From Lachnospiraceae bacterium JLR.KK008 (GTDB taxonomy: Bacteria; Bacillota; Clostridia; Lachnospirales; Lachnospiraceae), in assembly GCA_037015955.1 (NCBI GenBank), contig CP143548.1, positions 1,264,001 through 1,328,000 on the forward strand: a stretch of DNA of 64,000 nucleotides, read 5' to 3'. The notes beneath the pieces are model-generated. The model ran no database searches and was not told the DNA's origin. It saw only the letters and a program-made list of their open reading frames with translations. Position numbers and translations under genes: made by a program. Shown here in pieces: positions 6,938-15,871 of the stretch (within the stretch, counting starts at the first letter, position 1; each line of letters starts with the position of its first letter).

Positions 6938-8539
6938 ATGATCGCACAGAAATACATATCAAAAATCGTTGTCGTTATGATGGCTGTCGCTGTCGGTCTG
7001 TGTCTGGTGGCGATGAGTTATGGGGGAGCGGTCGTGGAGACTCTTGGCGGTGCTGCTGTCACAATGGAGTATGAGTCCATGCTTTTTGATACGGATGAGG
7101 TCATCCGCGCCAATATCATCATGGACGAGGAGGATTGGGAAGAGATGCTCGCAAACCCTCTTGCGGAGGCCTATTATCCGTGCGACATCACGATCAACGG
7201 AGAAACATTTTATCATGTTGGGATCCGTCCGAAAGGAAATACAAGTCTGACATCCGTTGCCAATGACCCGGACACGGACCGGTACAGTCTGAAGCTGAAA
7301 TTTGATCATTATGTCGATGGACAGACATGTTACGGTTTGGATAAACTGATTCTGAATAATAACTATGCCGATGCGACCAATATGAAAGAGGCTTTGATTT
7401 ATGATATGTATCAATATCTGGATGCAGATGCTTCTTTGTATAATTATGCCGAGCTATCTGTCAATGGTGAATATTGGGGAGTGTATCTGGCGCTGGAAGC
7501 AGTGGAAGAAAGTTTCTTGATGCGCAATTATGGAACGGAAAATGGTGAACTCTATAAACCGGATAGCATGAAGTTGAACGGCAGAAACGATGGCGCTGGC
7601 GGCCCTCCCATGGGTGACAAAAAACGCAGCGATCCTCCCATGGGCAGAAGAAATGACAGCAGCCCTCCGAGGGAAGACACAAATAGTGGCGGCTCTTCCA
7701 GCGAAGACAGGAATGGCAGCAGTCCTCGTATGGGAGGAAATGGCGCCAACCTGAATTATGTGGATGATAATCCGGGCAGCTATTCTGCGATCTGGGAGGG
7801 CGAGGTAACTGCCACAACAGAGGCCGATCATAAGCGCGTAGTAAAAGCGCTGAAAAATATCTCGGAAGGCATAGAGCTGGAAACGTATATGGACGTGGAT
7901 AATCTCCTGAAATATATGGCAGTTCATGTTTTTTCCGTGAATGAAGACAGCCTTTCAGGAATGATGGCGCATAACTATTATCTGTATGAGTCAGAAGGAC
8001 AGCTGAATATCATTCCATGGGATTACAATCTTGCATTTGGAGGTATGGGAAGGATGGACGGTAAAGACGGAAAGGATGGGAAACAGAGAATGAGTGAGAA
8101 GAATAGAGTGAGCGGCAGTGACAATGCGACAGCTACGGTCAACGATCCGGTCGACCATGCCTTTTCGGGTACGGAATTTTTTGACACACTGATGGAAAAC
8201 GAGGAATATCATGAAACGTATTATGGATACCTGCAACAGCTTGTGGATGAGTATGTTTTGGGCGGCGGATTTGATGATTTTTATAATCACACCCGCAGCC
8301 GGCTCGATCCATTGATTGAGAACGATCCCACGGTTTTTTACACCTATGAAGAATATGAGGCAGCAGCGGATGTGCTGTATGAGGTTGTACGGCTTCGTGG
8401 TCAGTCCGTAGATGGTCAGATTACAGGGGCGATTCCTTCCACAGAAAGAGAACAGGAAATTTCCGATGCCCTGATAGATGCCTCTCATCTTGATCTGAAC
8501 ATAATGGGAAGTATGGAGATGGGAGGCCATGGCGATTGA
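6938..8539 (+). CDS. CotH-kinase family surface protein
   Basis: 533 residues. An N-terminal hydrophobic segment (about 10-30) is a signal peptide or anchor. The body follows the CotH pattern: VGIRPKGNTSLTS, KLILNNNYADATNMKEALIYD, EYWGVYLALEAVEESFL, and IIPWDYNLAFGG with the presumed catalytic aspartate at 362. CotH of Bacillus is an atypical protein kinase that phosphorylates spore-coat proteins. Between about residues 215 and 270 there is a low-complexity insert rich in Pro, Met, Gly, Asp and Ser (PPMG repeats), and a second short Gly/Lys/Asp stretch follows D362. Last gene of the two-component/VTC unit; the Xre gene converges 2 nt downstream. Confidence 0.82.
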   Translation: MIAQKYISKIVVVMMAVAVGLCLVAMSYGGAVVETLGGAAVTMEYESMLFDTDEVIRANIIMDEEDWEEMLANPLAEAYYPCDITINGETFYHVGIRPKGNTSLTSVANDPDTDRYSLKLKFDHYVDGQTCYGLDKLILNNNYADATNMKEALIYDMYQYLDADASLYNYAELSVNGEYWGVYLALEAVEESFLMRNYGTENGELYKPDSMKLNGRNDGAGGPPMGDKKRSDPPMGRRNDSSPPREDTNSGGSSSEDRNGSSPRMGGNGANLNYVDDNPGSYSAIWEGEVTATTEADHKRVVKALKNISEGIELETYMDVDNLLKYMAVHVFSVNEDSLSGMMAHNYYLYESEGQLNIIPWDYNLAFGGMGRMDGKDGKDGKQRMSEKNRVSGSDNATATVNDPVDHAFSGTEFFDTLMENEEYHETYYGYLQQLVDEYVLGGGFDDFYNHTRSRLDPLIENDPTVFYTYEEYEAAADVLYEVVRLRGQSVDGQITGAIPSTEREQEISDALIDASHLDLNIMGSMEMGGHGD

Positions 8540-8541
8540 GC

Positions 8542-8967
8542 CTATCCACAGCAGACGGTACCGGCATAGCTGTCATGGTACCTGTCTGCGGAAGGGAATG
8601 ATTTTACATGTTCCTTTATTGCTTTTGGCAGTTTTTTTAATTTCATCCGCAGGATTTCCAGCAATTCTTCTTTTTCGGCGTCAGGAAGTCTGCGGAATCC
8701 TCTGATCAGTTCTTTCTCGGATCGGCAGATGGAAATAGCTATTGCATGGAAGGAGTGACCTGTTGCCAGCCAATTCATATCACAATTCAATATGCGGGAT
8801 AATCTGCATAGTACGGTCATGGATGGAAGGGTCTCTCCGGTTTCTATCTTGGATAATAATTCTGCTGTGATGTTACATTTTTGAGAAAGGTCAGACTGGG
8901 AAAGCATCTGCTCCTTTCTTTTTCTTTTGATTCTGACGCCAATGGCAGTGCTTTTGTTTTCTGTCAT
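8542..8967 (-). CDS. Xre-family helix-turn-helix regulator
   Basis: 141 residues. Residues 9-66 form a Cro/C1 helix-turn-helix (IGVRIKRKRKEQMLSQSDLS, then KIETGETLPSMTVLCRLSRIL). The C-terminal half is helical (LPDAEKEELLEILRMKLKKL), as in small regulators that dimerise through a tail. CAGGAGG precedes the ATG by 5 nt. It converges on the CotH gene with 2 bp between the stop codons and diverges from the second two-component system, so it might regulate either its own promoter or that system. Confidence 0.8.
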   Translation of the reverse strand: MTENKSTAIGVRIKRKRKEQMLSQSDLSQKCNITAELLSKIETGETLPSMTVLCRLSRILNCDMNWLATGHSFHAIAISICRSEKELIRGFRRLPDAEKEELLEILRMKLKKLPKAIKEHVKSFPSADRYHDSYAGTVCCG

Positions 8968-9161
8968 GATGGCCTCCTGAAAGACAGTACCAGAGGAGAG
9001 TCCCGGCTGCGGAACCCTGAAATTAATATTTGCATCGCAGACAGCCGGTCAGAAGCTGTGCGGTATCCTGTCATTTATTATACAGGAACAGAACAGTGAA
9101 TGAAATGGGGCTTTCGGGCCATACCGGAGACATGTTCATAATATATGCGGGAAATATTTTG

Positions 9162-9190
9162 TTGCGGTGTGACGGTGAGAATCATATAAT
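9162..9190 (+). promoter_or_regulatory. Promoter of the second two-component system
   Basis: TTGCGG at 9162-9167 and TATAAT at 9185-9190 with a 17-nt spacer, about 60 nt before ATG 9251. The rest of the 283-nt gap (8968-9250) holds the Xre ribosome site and no further gene. Confidence 0.6.
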
Positions 9191-9250
9191 AAAATCAGAG
9201 TGAGACAGGTCAGGAATCAGTGCAATTAAGTAGAAAAAGGATGAGAAAAT

Positions 9251-9925
9251 ATGCGTATTTTGGTGGCAGAGGACGAAAGAAATCTCAATGATATTATCGT
9301 CAGGGAATTGAAACAGAATCATTACACGGTGGATGCGTGCTATGATGGGATTTCAGCGCTGGACTACATCCGGCTTGCGGAATATGATGCCGTTGTGATG
9401 GACATTATGATGCCAGGAGCAAGCGGGATTGAGGTAGTCAGACAGCTCAGGGATCTGGGAAATCACGTACCGGTACTGCTCCTGACAGCACTGGGCAGTG
9501 TGGAGGACCGGGTTGCCGGACTTGATGCGGGCGCGGATGATTATCTCGTGAAACCGTTTGCGCTGGACGAGCTGACAGCCCGCATTCGGGCGATGCTCCG
9601 GAGAGCTTCTGGAAATACCAATAATTGTTTTACCGTTGCAGATCTGAAAATGGACTGTGATAAGAGGACCGTGTTCCGTGGGAATGTGGAGATCGTGCTG
9701 TCAAGCAAAGAATTTGCCATTTTAGAATATATGATCCGTAATAAGGGAATCGTTCTGACGCGCGAGAGGATCGAGCAGCATATCTGGAATTATGACTACG
9801 AAGGCGGTTCCAATGTCGTGAATGTCTATATCCGGTATCTGCGGAAAAAGATCGACGATGATTTTGAACCGAAACTGATCCATACAATCCGGGGCGCTGG
9901 GTATGTATTGAGGGAGAATGGATGA
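9251..9925 (+). CDS. OmpR/PhoB-family response regulator (second system)
   Basis: 224 residues. Receiver domain with ED at 7-8, phospho-acceptor D51 in VVMDIMMPG and lysine in YLVKPF; winged-helix output domain from about residue 130, ending in IHTIRGAGYVL. Its receiver is clearly related to the regulator at 3602 (same D51 and the same DIMMPG block) but the output recognition region differs. It overlaps the kinase gene by 4 nt. No transport or resistance gene follows the pair, so its targets must lie elsewhere. Confidence 0.9.
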   Translation: MRILVAEDERNLNDIIVRELKQNHYTVDACYDGISALDYIRLAEYDAVVMDIMMPGASGIEVVRQLRDLGNHVPVLLLTALGSVEDRVAGLDAGADDYLVKPFALDELTARIRAMLRRASGNTNNCFTVADLKMDCDKRTVFRGNVEIVLSSKEFAILEYMIRNKGIVLTRERIEQHIWNYDYEGGSNVVNVYIRYLRKKIDDDFEPKLIHTIRGAGYVLRENG

Positions 9926-11346
9926 GAAGGTTATCGATCAAAGGAAGAGTGACGCTCTGGTATACGCTGTTTCTGATCGCTCTCACAGGGATTATTTTTG
10001 TCATTTTGTTTTTTATCGGTGACAGACAGATTCTTGCTTCTGTGCAGAGCCGGTTGGAGGAGGCTGTTTCCGGCAGTCTTGATGAGATAGAATATAATGA
10101 TGAAGAATGGAATGGGGTGGAGATAGACGATGATCTGAGAATTTTTCAGGACGGCGTTTATCTCACGGTCTATGATGAGCAGGAAACCTGTATCTACGGT
10201 CAGCTTCCTCATGACCTGCAGGAAGCCCGGATACCCGGTTTTGAGAACGGAAAGATACAGGAGGTAAGGCTGCGTTCTGCCAGATGGCTGATCTTTGACG
10301 TATACAAACCCCTGTATGCCGAACGTGGGGTGTGGGTGCGGGGCGTGTTGTCTCAGAGCGAGGCAGAGTCCGGGCTGGCAGTTATGCTGCGGCTGCTTAT
10401 GTTTTTTATCCCAGTCTTTGTCTTATTGGCAGCTATCGGCGGATATTATATTATCCGGCAGGCGTTTGCGCCAATCGAGAAGATTCGTAAAACGGTAGAT
10501 GAGATTGCGGACGGGAATGATCTGTCACGCCGTATCAGACTTGGAGACGGGAGCGATGAAGTTTACCGCCTGGCAGATACATTTGACCGGATGCTGGAGC
10601 GTATCCAGGAGGCTTATGAGCGTGAGAAACAATTCACTGCGGATGCATCTCACGAGCTGCGCACGCCGACTTCGGTCATTGCAGCGCAGGCAGAATATGT
10701 ACTGCGCCACGATACGGTTTCCGAGGAAGCGAGGGGAAAATTGCAGATCATCTTGGAACAGTCTCATAAAATGTCTGTCCTGATCTCTCAGCTCCTGGCG
10801 CTTGCCCGCGCGGACCGGGGACAGGAAAAGCTGCACAGGGAGAACATAAATCTCAGTGAGCTGACAGAGATCATTGTCGAGGAGGAGCGGGAACGGGCTG
10901 CCGGGAAACAGATGGAAATTTATCTGGATTGTCAGCCGGGACTGTATCTGGAAGGTGATGAGACAATGATGATGAGATGCCTGATAAACCTGCTGGAAAA
11001 TGCCATTACTTATGGAAGAGAGGGTGGGCATATCTGGGTGAGTCTTGTGGGACTGGATGATACGATTCAGGGCTACGTCCGCGATGACGGGATCGGGGTG
11101 CGGGCGGAAGACTTGCCGAGAATATGGGAACGGTTCTATCAGGCCGACGCCTCACGTGGTTCTCAGGCAAGGGGCAACGCCGGTTTGGGTCTGACGATGG
11201 TGAAATGGATTGTGGAAGCCCATGGCGGCAGTATCACGGCAGAGAGCAGATACGGTCAGGGGACGGTGTTTTATTTCCGTTTACCGAAGAAGGACAGTGC
11301 GGCGGATGAAATGAAAGTGGGAATGGCAGGAGAAAAGAAGGAATGA
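9922..11346 (+). CDS. Sensor histidine kinase with HAMP domain (second system)
   Basis: 474 residues. Membrane spans at about 13-33 and 155-178 flank an acidic extracytoplasmic domain of ~120 residues. A HAMP domain follows (APIEKIRKTVDEIADG, LADTFDRMLERI), then HisKA with H244 in DASHELRTPTSV, and the ATPase domain with LINLLENAITYG (N box), RDDGIGV (G1) and GNAGLGLTMVKWIVEAHGG (G2). The layout matches EnvZ/ArlS-like kinases. It partners with the regulator at 9251. A run of eight G (11364-11371) lies 18 nt after the stop, outside the coding sequence. Confidence 0.9.
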   Translation: MRRLSIKGRVTLWYTLFLIALTGIIFVILFFIGDRQILASVQSRLEEAVSGSLDEIEYNDEEWNGVEIDDDLRIFQDGVYLTVYDEQETCIYGQLPHDLQEARIPGFENGKIQEVRLRSARWLIFDVYKPLYAERGVWVRGVLSQSEAESGLAVMLRLLMFFIPVFVLLAAIGGYYIIRQAFAPIEKIRKTVDEIADGNDLSRRIRLGDGSDEVYRLADTFDRMLERIQEAYEREKQFTADASHELRTPTSVIAAQAEYVLRHDTVSEEARGKLQIILEQSHKMSVLISQLLALARADRGQEKLHRENINLSELTEIIVEEERERAAGKQMEIYLDCQPGLYLEGDETMMMRCLINLLENAITYGREGGHIWVSLVGLDDTIQGYVRDDGIGVRAEDLPRIWERFYQADASRGSQARGNAGLGLTMVKWIVEAHGGSITAESRYGQGTVFYFRLPKKDSAADEMKVGMAGEKKE

Positions 11347-11459
11347 GAAGGCCTGGGGCCGGAGGGGGGGGCAGAATATTGACAAATTACAGGATAATAT
11401 GACAGGTCTTATCATACGGAAGGTTGGAGGAATAAGATGGCGACAGTGCTGCTGCCGGC

Positions 11460-11600
11460 ATGACAGATATGAAGACAATGACGGCAGGATATTTTGCCGG
11501 TTTTCGGGCGGATTATATTGTATTTGTCATCGTGCTTGTCTTTGCGGTCATTTTTGAAAGGGCGGTAATTCCTGTCCCTCTGGAAGAAAATGGGATGTGA
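11460..11600 (+). CDS. Possible 46-residue single-span membrane peptide
   Basis: A small open frame from ATG 11460 to TGA 11598-11600 encodes a peptide whose middle (YIVFVIVLVFAVIF) is a convincing membrane span followed by a short polar tail. Just upstream, GGAGG precedes ATG 11437, which opens an 8-codon frame (MATVLLPA) whose stop overlaps ATG 11460 as ATGA, so translation could be coupled. Alternatively this is the decayed remnant of a longer gene. The rest of the 450-nt stretch between the kinase and pyrE (11347-11796) shows nothing else I can name. Confidence 0.35.
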   Translation: MTDMKTMTAGYFAGFRADYIVFVIVLVFAVIFERAVIPVPLEENGM

Positions 11601-11796
11601 TCGACAGCAGGACGACGCATGGGGCAGAAAGTAACAGGAACAATATAGTTGAAGACGGGCAGTAAATGTGGTAAAATTGGGAAAACGCTGACGGAAAAAT
11701 AAGCGGCAGTGTGTCTGAAAAGGAATAGTGTTAATTATCATATTATGAAACCTTAACAAGATGCAAAAGCCGGCAGATACGGAGGTTTAACGATAA

Positions 11797-12480
11797 GTGG
11801 ACAGCTATAAAAAGGAATTTATTGAGTTCATGGTGGACAGCAATGTGTTAAAGTTTGGCGAGTTTACGTTAAAGAGCGGCAGGAAGTCTCCGTTTTTCAT
11901 GAATGCCGGTTCGTATGTGACGGGGAGCCAGCTCTGCCGTCTGGGACAGTATTATGCCAGAGCCATACACGATACGTATGGTGTGGATTTTGATATTTTA
12001 TTCGGTCCTGCCTACAAGGGGATTCCTCTTGGCGTGGCAACGGTTATGGCGATCAGCCAGTTATACGGAAAAGATGTGAAATATTGTTCTAACCGAAAAG
12101 AGATCAAGGATCATGGAGATGTCGGTATATTGCTTGGGAGTCCGATTCACGATGGAGACCGGATCGTTATCATTGAGGATGTGACCACTTCGGGAAAGTC
12201 GATTGAAGAGACGTTTCCGGTGCTGAAAGCGCAAGGAAATGTGGAGATCGTGGGGCTTATGGTGTCTCTGAACCGTATGGAAAAGGGGCAGGACGGAGAC
12301 AAGAGCGCACTGCAGGAGATCCAGGACCGATATGGTTTTCCGGCTTCAGCCATCGTAACAATGGAGGATGTCGTCTCCTGTCTGTATAACAGAGAATATA
12401 AAGGGAAGGTTTATATTGACGATACGATTAAGAAGTCGATCGAAGCGTACTATGCAGCGTACGGAGCAAAGCCAATATAA
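11797..12480 (+). CDS. pyrE: Orotate phosphoribosyltransferase
   Basis: 227 residues starting at GTG 11797, with GGAGG at 11781-11785. It adds phosphoribose from PRPP to orotate to make OMP in pyrimidine synthesis. The N-terminal hood (FGEFTLKSGRKSPFFMN) and the PRPP loop (RIVIIEDVTTSGKSIEE) are diagnostic; the lysine-rich catalytic loop is YCSNRKEIKDHG. Length is normal for the family. No other pyr genes are in the window and I see no PyrR-type attenuator in front of it. Confidence 0.93.
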   Translation: MDSYKKEFIEFMVDSNVLKFGEFTLKSGRKSPFFMNAGSYVTGSQLCRLGQYYARAIHDTYGVDFDILFGPAYKGIPLGVATVMAISQLYGKDVKYCSNRKEIKDHGDVGILLGSPIHDGDRIVIIEDVTTSGKSIEETFPVLKAQGNVEIVGLMVSLNRMEKGQDGDKSALQEIQDRYGFPASAIVTMEDVVSCLYNREYKGKVYIDDTIKKSIEAYYAAYGAKPI

Positions 12481-12621
12481 TCCCGCCGTAGGCAGCGGAG
12501 AATGGAGTTTGAAGAGCCTGAAGGGTGACGGGATTGCCCTTCGCGGCATTTGTCAAATGTCCGGACAAACACGGTACCAGACCGATTGCCGGCGGGAATA
12601 AAAAGGAGAGAGGGACAGAAT

Positions 12622-12774
12622 ATGGAAGAAAAAGCATATAAGGTCATGAGCCTGACAGGAGGTTTGAACATTACGCTGGGCGTGATTTCGATCGTGATGG
12701 GAATTGCCGGCGGCGTTCTGCTGATCGTCGGTGGAGCCAGACTGCTTGCCGCAAAATCAAAATTATTGTTCTGA
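12622..12774 (+). CDS. Small hydrophobic protein
   Basis: 50 residues from ATG 12622, preceded by AAAAGGAGAG. After a short polar start (MEEKAYKVMS) nearly the whole chain is hydrophobic and glycine-rich (two spans or one long hairpin: NITLGVISIVMGIAGGVLLI, then a basic end). I do not recognise it. It sits 18 nt before the next small membrane protein and probably shares its transcript. The 141 nt between pyrE and this gene contain no gene but include a long-range complementarity (CCCGCCG near 12483 with CGGCGGG near 12590) that could fold the leader. Confidence 0.6.
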   Translation: MEEKAYKVMSLTGGLNITLGVISIVMGIAGGVLLIVGGARLLAAKSKLLF

Positions 12775-12795
12775 CCGGGAACACGGGAGGCAGTG

Positions 12796-13119
12796 ATGGC
12801 GAAGAAAAACGGTTATATATTTACCAATAAGGAGCATCCCCAGAAGGCGATCATGTCAACGATACTGGGGATTGTTTCTGCGGCTTCTGTTATCATGGCT
12901 GTTTACTTTACCTTTTTAAATGGCGGGGCCGCGCAGGTGCGCTATGGGGTGGCGGCATTTTTGTCGATGCTGTTTTCACTCGCAGGGTTTGTACTCGGCG
13001 TTATGTCGAGGATGGAACCGGACAAATATTATTTTTTTTCATATCTGGGGCTTGTGTTAAATAGTTTGGTTTTGGCGGGCACCGGATTTATTTTATTTGC
13101 GGGAGTGCATGGAATATGA
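12796..13119 (+). CDS. Four-span small membrane protein (DUF6142-like)
   Basis: 107 residues from ATG 12796; GTG 12793 is also possible, but GGGAGG at 12785-12790 suits 12796 better. After a polar start (MAKKNGYIFTNKEHPQKAI) come three to four membrane spans. The EHPQKAIMSTILGIVS opening is one I associate with a Lachnospiraceae family labelled DUF6142; function unknown. Its stop overlaps the aminopeptidase start (ATGA), so the two are translationally coupled. Confidence 0.6.
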   Translation: MAKKNGYIFTNKEHPQKAIMSTILGIVSAASVIMAVYFTFLNGGAAQVRYGVAAFLSMLFSLAGFVLGVMSRMEPDKYYFFSYLGLVLNSLVLAGTGFILFAGVHGI

Positions 13120-15227
13120 GAGAAAATGAGACAGGCGGGACAATACCGATTGCCGAAAATACGTTGGACGAGCGGTTTGCGCTGGCCGGAGAGCGAATTG
13201 CAGAGATCGTTTCTCTGGCAGAGGGAGAGTTGGGAATTTCTCCGGAATATGTGCCTTATTTCCGCCGGACAGCAGGTTATATCATAAAACTGGTAAGTGA
13301 ATGGGAAGAACAGGAGCGGAAGCCTTTGCACAGTCTGACGCTCGCACAGCTTCGGGCGCGCAATTATGCGCTGTATGAAGACATTTTGCCGGAGGCTTAT
13401 GATAACTGTTATGGCAATCCGGCGTATGCGGTGAGTCAATATGGCGAGGAGACAGGCAGAGCGCTGGCATTTTTGTATGCGGAGCTGCACAGCCAGATCG
13501 AGTCGGTGTATGAACGGGACAGGGAAGAGTTTGTCATACGGATAGAGCTTTTTCTGGAGGTCTATCAGTCTTTTGTCTGTGCATTTGAGGAGAAAAAGAA
13601 CGCGCCGGATTATGAACAGCTTCGTCAGATTATCTATTGGTTTATCAGCGATTATTCTGAGACAGAGCTGGAAAAGAGAGTGCGCAGCCAGTTAGATCCG
13701 GACTGTGATTTTTTTCTGCGTATTGTAATGGATGCGGACCTTACCGATAACAGGTATTTATATTATTACGGAGAATATATGACCGGGGCCGAGGAGGCGC
13801 TTGCCTCTTATCTGCGCAGTCTGCCGCAGGAAAAGATAGAGAGGATAGCTGAAACCTTTACAGAGGGGTATCGCAAAGGTTTCCTTGCGGGCGGCAAGGA
13901 TATGACAAAGAAAAAGACGGTCAATATCCGGTTTCCGGCAGGCTTTGAGCGGATCATCCGGCAGGCAGTTCTGAATTTTCGGGAGATGGGGCTGGAATCG
14001 GTGATCCACAGGGCGTCTACGAGTATTTTCCATAGAAAAGGGGCTATGCGCATCGGTTTTTGCGGGGCGGATGCCAACAAGCAATATCTGTATGATCATA
14101 AAGAGGACGATGCACTCTTCCTCGATAAAAAATATGTGGGCAGGAAACTGGAAGAGCTGAAAGCAGCTTACGAGGCCGTAAAGGATTTGGCGGGCGTTCA
14201 CGGTGGTCCGGCTTGTCTGGAGTCTTTTGGTGAAACACCGTTTGCACCGCAGACGAAACCGGAGGCGGCTCGGCTGAATGACGTGCAGAGAAAGCTGGCT
14301 GTGGAATATGCCTCCGCTGCCGGCGAACTCGTCAATCAATATATCAAAGGAGAAGAGCGCAGTTTTACGATCATTGCCTTTCCGACACCGGAGATCGGCC
14401 AGCAGTTCCCGGAAATCTTTGATGCCGTGACAGAGATCAACACCCTGGACTATGTACTGTATCAGAGCATACAGCAGACAATTATTGATGTACTCGATCA
14501 GGCCCGGTATGTGAGAGTCAAAGGGCAGGGCGTAAATCGAACGGAGCTGGCGATAGCCCTTCACCCGCTCTCCAACCCGCAAAAGGAGACGATCTTTGAA
14601 AACTGTGTGGCCGATGTGAATATTCCGGTCGGCGAGGTCTTTACCTCCCCGCAGTTGGAAGGAACAAACGGTACACTGCATGTCACCCGCGTATTTTTAA
14701 ACGGGCTGGAATACAAAGATCTGGAGCTGACTTTTACGGAAGGGATGATAACGAATTATCACTGCGGTAATTTTGAATCGGAGGAAGCAAACCGAAATTA
14801 CATCCGGGAAAATGTGCTTTATCATCACGATAGCCTTCCGCTGGGAGAATTTGCGATCGGGACGAACACGACGGCGTATGTGGCCGCTGAAAAATATCAG
14901 ATCGCGGATAAACTGCCGATTTTAATCGCGGAAAAGACAGGGCCGCATTTTGCAGTCGGCGATACGTGTTATTCTCACAGTGAAGACCTTCCGGTGTATA
15001 ATCCGGATGGGAAGGAAGTGATCGCCAGAGACAATACCTGTTCCAAAAACAGAACCACCGATCAGACGAAAGCCTACTTTAACTGCCATACGGATATTAC
15101 AATTCCCTATGACGAACTGGGAGAGCTGACCGCTGTGTCTGCGGACGGAAGGCAGCAGACGATCATCCGGAACGGACGCTTTGTGCTGCCGGGATGCGAG
15201 GAACTGAACCGGGCGTTTGCAGATTGA
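13116..15227 (+). CDS. M29-family aminopeptidase with long N-terminal extension
   Basis: 703 residues. The C-terminal ~350 residues are a recognisable M29 (thermophilic) metallo-aminopeptidase: NVPIGEVFTSP-like block (DVNIPVGEVFTSPQLEGTNG), LGEFAIGTNT, and EKTGPHFAVGDTCYSH, which supply the metal-binding and catalytic residues. Typical M29 enzymes are about 410 residues; the first ~290 residues here are an extra helical domain with no motif I know (YFRRTAGYIIKLVSEWEEQE near the start). It removes N-terminal amino acids from peptides in the cytoplasm; no signal peptide is present. Overlaps the preceding membrane-protein gene by 4 nt. Confidence 0.85.
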   Translation: MRENETGGTIPIAENTLDERFALAGERIAEIVSLAEGELGISPEYVPYFRRTAGYIIKLVSEWEEQERKPLHSLTLAQLRARNYALYEDILPEAYDNCYGNPAYAVSQYGEETGRALAFLYAELHSQIESVYERDREEFVIRIELFLEVYQSFVCAFEEKKNAPDYEQLRQIIYWFISDYSETELEKRVRSQLDPDCDFFLRIVMDADLTDNRYLYYYGEYMTGAEEALASYLRSLPQEKIERIAETFTEGYRKGFLAGGKDMTKKKTVNIRFPAGFERIIRQAVLNFREMGLESVIHRASTSIFHRKGAMRIGFCGADANKQYLYDHKEDDALFLDKKYVGRKLEELKAAYEAVKDLAGVHGGPACLESFGETPFAPQTKPEAARLNDVQRKLAVEYASAAGELVNQYIKGEERSFTIIAFPTPEIGQQFPEIFDAVTEINTLDYVLYQSIQQTIIDVLDQARYVRVKGQGVNRTELAIALHPLSNPQKETIFENCVADVNIPVGEVFTSPQLEGTNGTLHVTRVFLNGLEYKDLELTFTEGMITNYHCGNFESEEANRNYIRENVLYHHDSLPLGEFAIGTNTTAYVAAEKYQIADKLPILIAEKTGPHFAVGDTCYSHSEDLPVYNPDGKEVIARDNTCSKNRTTDQTKAYFNCHTDITIPYDELGELTAVSADGRQQTIIRNGRFVLPGCEELNRAFAD

Positions 15228-15286
15228 CTGCTGTCATTGTCATATAGGAAATACCTCCTATGTGGCAAAAAGGCTCCGGTAATGTA

Positions 15287-15315
15287 TTGACGGTAAAGAA
15301 GTCTCATAATAAAAT
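15287..15315 (+). promoter_or_regulatory. Promoter of the purine gene cluster
   Basis: TTGACG (15287-15292) and TAAAAT (15310-15315) with a 17-nt spacer. A short stem (CATATAGGA/TCCTATGTG, 15241-15264) lies upstream and may end the aminopeptidase transcript. I looked for a purine riboswitch between 15228 and 15347 and see none. Confidence 0.6.
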
Positions 15316-15347
15316 AGATAAGGATAAATGAAAAAGGAGATGTGATT

Positions 15348-15848
15348 ATGGCACAGGTATCAATCGTTATGGGCAGTGATTCCGACCTGCCGGTTATGGC
15401 AAAAGCGGCGGATATTTTAGACCAGCTCGGCGTTTCTTATGAGATGCGGATCATTTCCGCACACAGGGAGCCGGATGTGTTTTTCGAATATGCAAAAGCG
15501 GCGGAAGAGCGAGGAATCAAAGTAGTCATCGCAGGGGCAGGTATGGCAGCTCATCTGCCGGGGATGTGTGCAGCTATCTTTCCGATGCCTGTGATCGGCA
15601 TTCCGATGCACACCACGTCTCTTGGCGGCAGAGATTCCCTGTATTCTATCGTGCAGATGCCTTCCGGTATTCCGGTAGCTACCGTAGCCATAGGCGGCGG
15701 GGTCAATGCGGGTCTGCTGGCGGCGAAGATTCTTGCCGTGTCAGACAGTGAGCTGTTACAGAGGCTGAAAGACTATCAGGCAGATCTGAAGACGAGCGTA
15801 GAGAAAAAGGATGCACATTTACAGGAAGCAGGATATAAAAACTATTAA
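15348..15848 (+). CDS. purE: N5-carboxyaminoimidazole ribonucleotide mutase
   Basis: 166 residues. It converts N5-CAIR to CAIR in purine synthesis. MGSDSDLPVM, IISAHREPD and GAGMAAHLPGM are the substrate-binding motifs of PurE, and MHTTSLGGRDSLYSIVQMP the rest of the active site. ATG 15348 is chosen over GTG 15342 because AGGAG ends 8 nt upstream. First gene of a purE-purM-purN-purD run; purK, purC, purF, purL and purH are not in this window. Confidence 0.93.
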   Translation: MAQVSIVMGSDSDLPVMAKAADILDQLGVSYEMRIISAHREPDVFFEYAKAAEERGIKVVIAGAGMAAHLPGMCAAIFPMPVIGIPMHTTSLGGRDSLYSIVQMPSGIPVATVAIGGGVNAGLLAAKILAVSDSELLQRLKDYQADLKTSVEKKDAHLQEAGYKNY

Positions 15849-15871
15849 GCTGCGATATAAGGAGATAGAAG

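Noticed and set aside
11364-11371. Eight-G run after the second kinase as a phase switch
   Set aside because: It lies after the stop codon and no reading frame crosses it.
13758-14681. 307-residue minus-strand frame inside the aminopeptidase gene
   Set aside because: Antisense to a clear M29 gene with no motif of its own; caused by codon bias.
15228-15347. Purine riboswitch before purE
   Set aside because: No aptamer junction is recognisable; only a short stem and a promoter are present.
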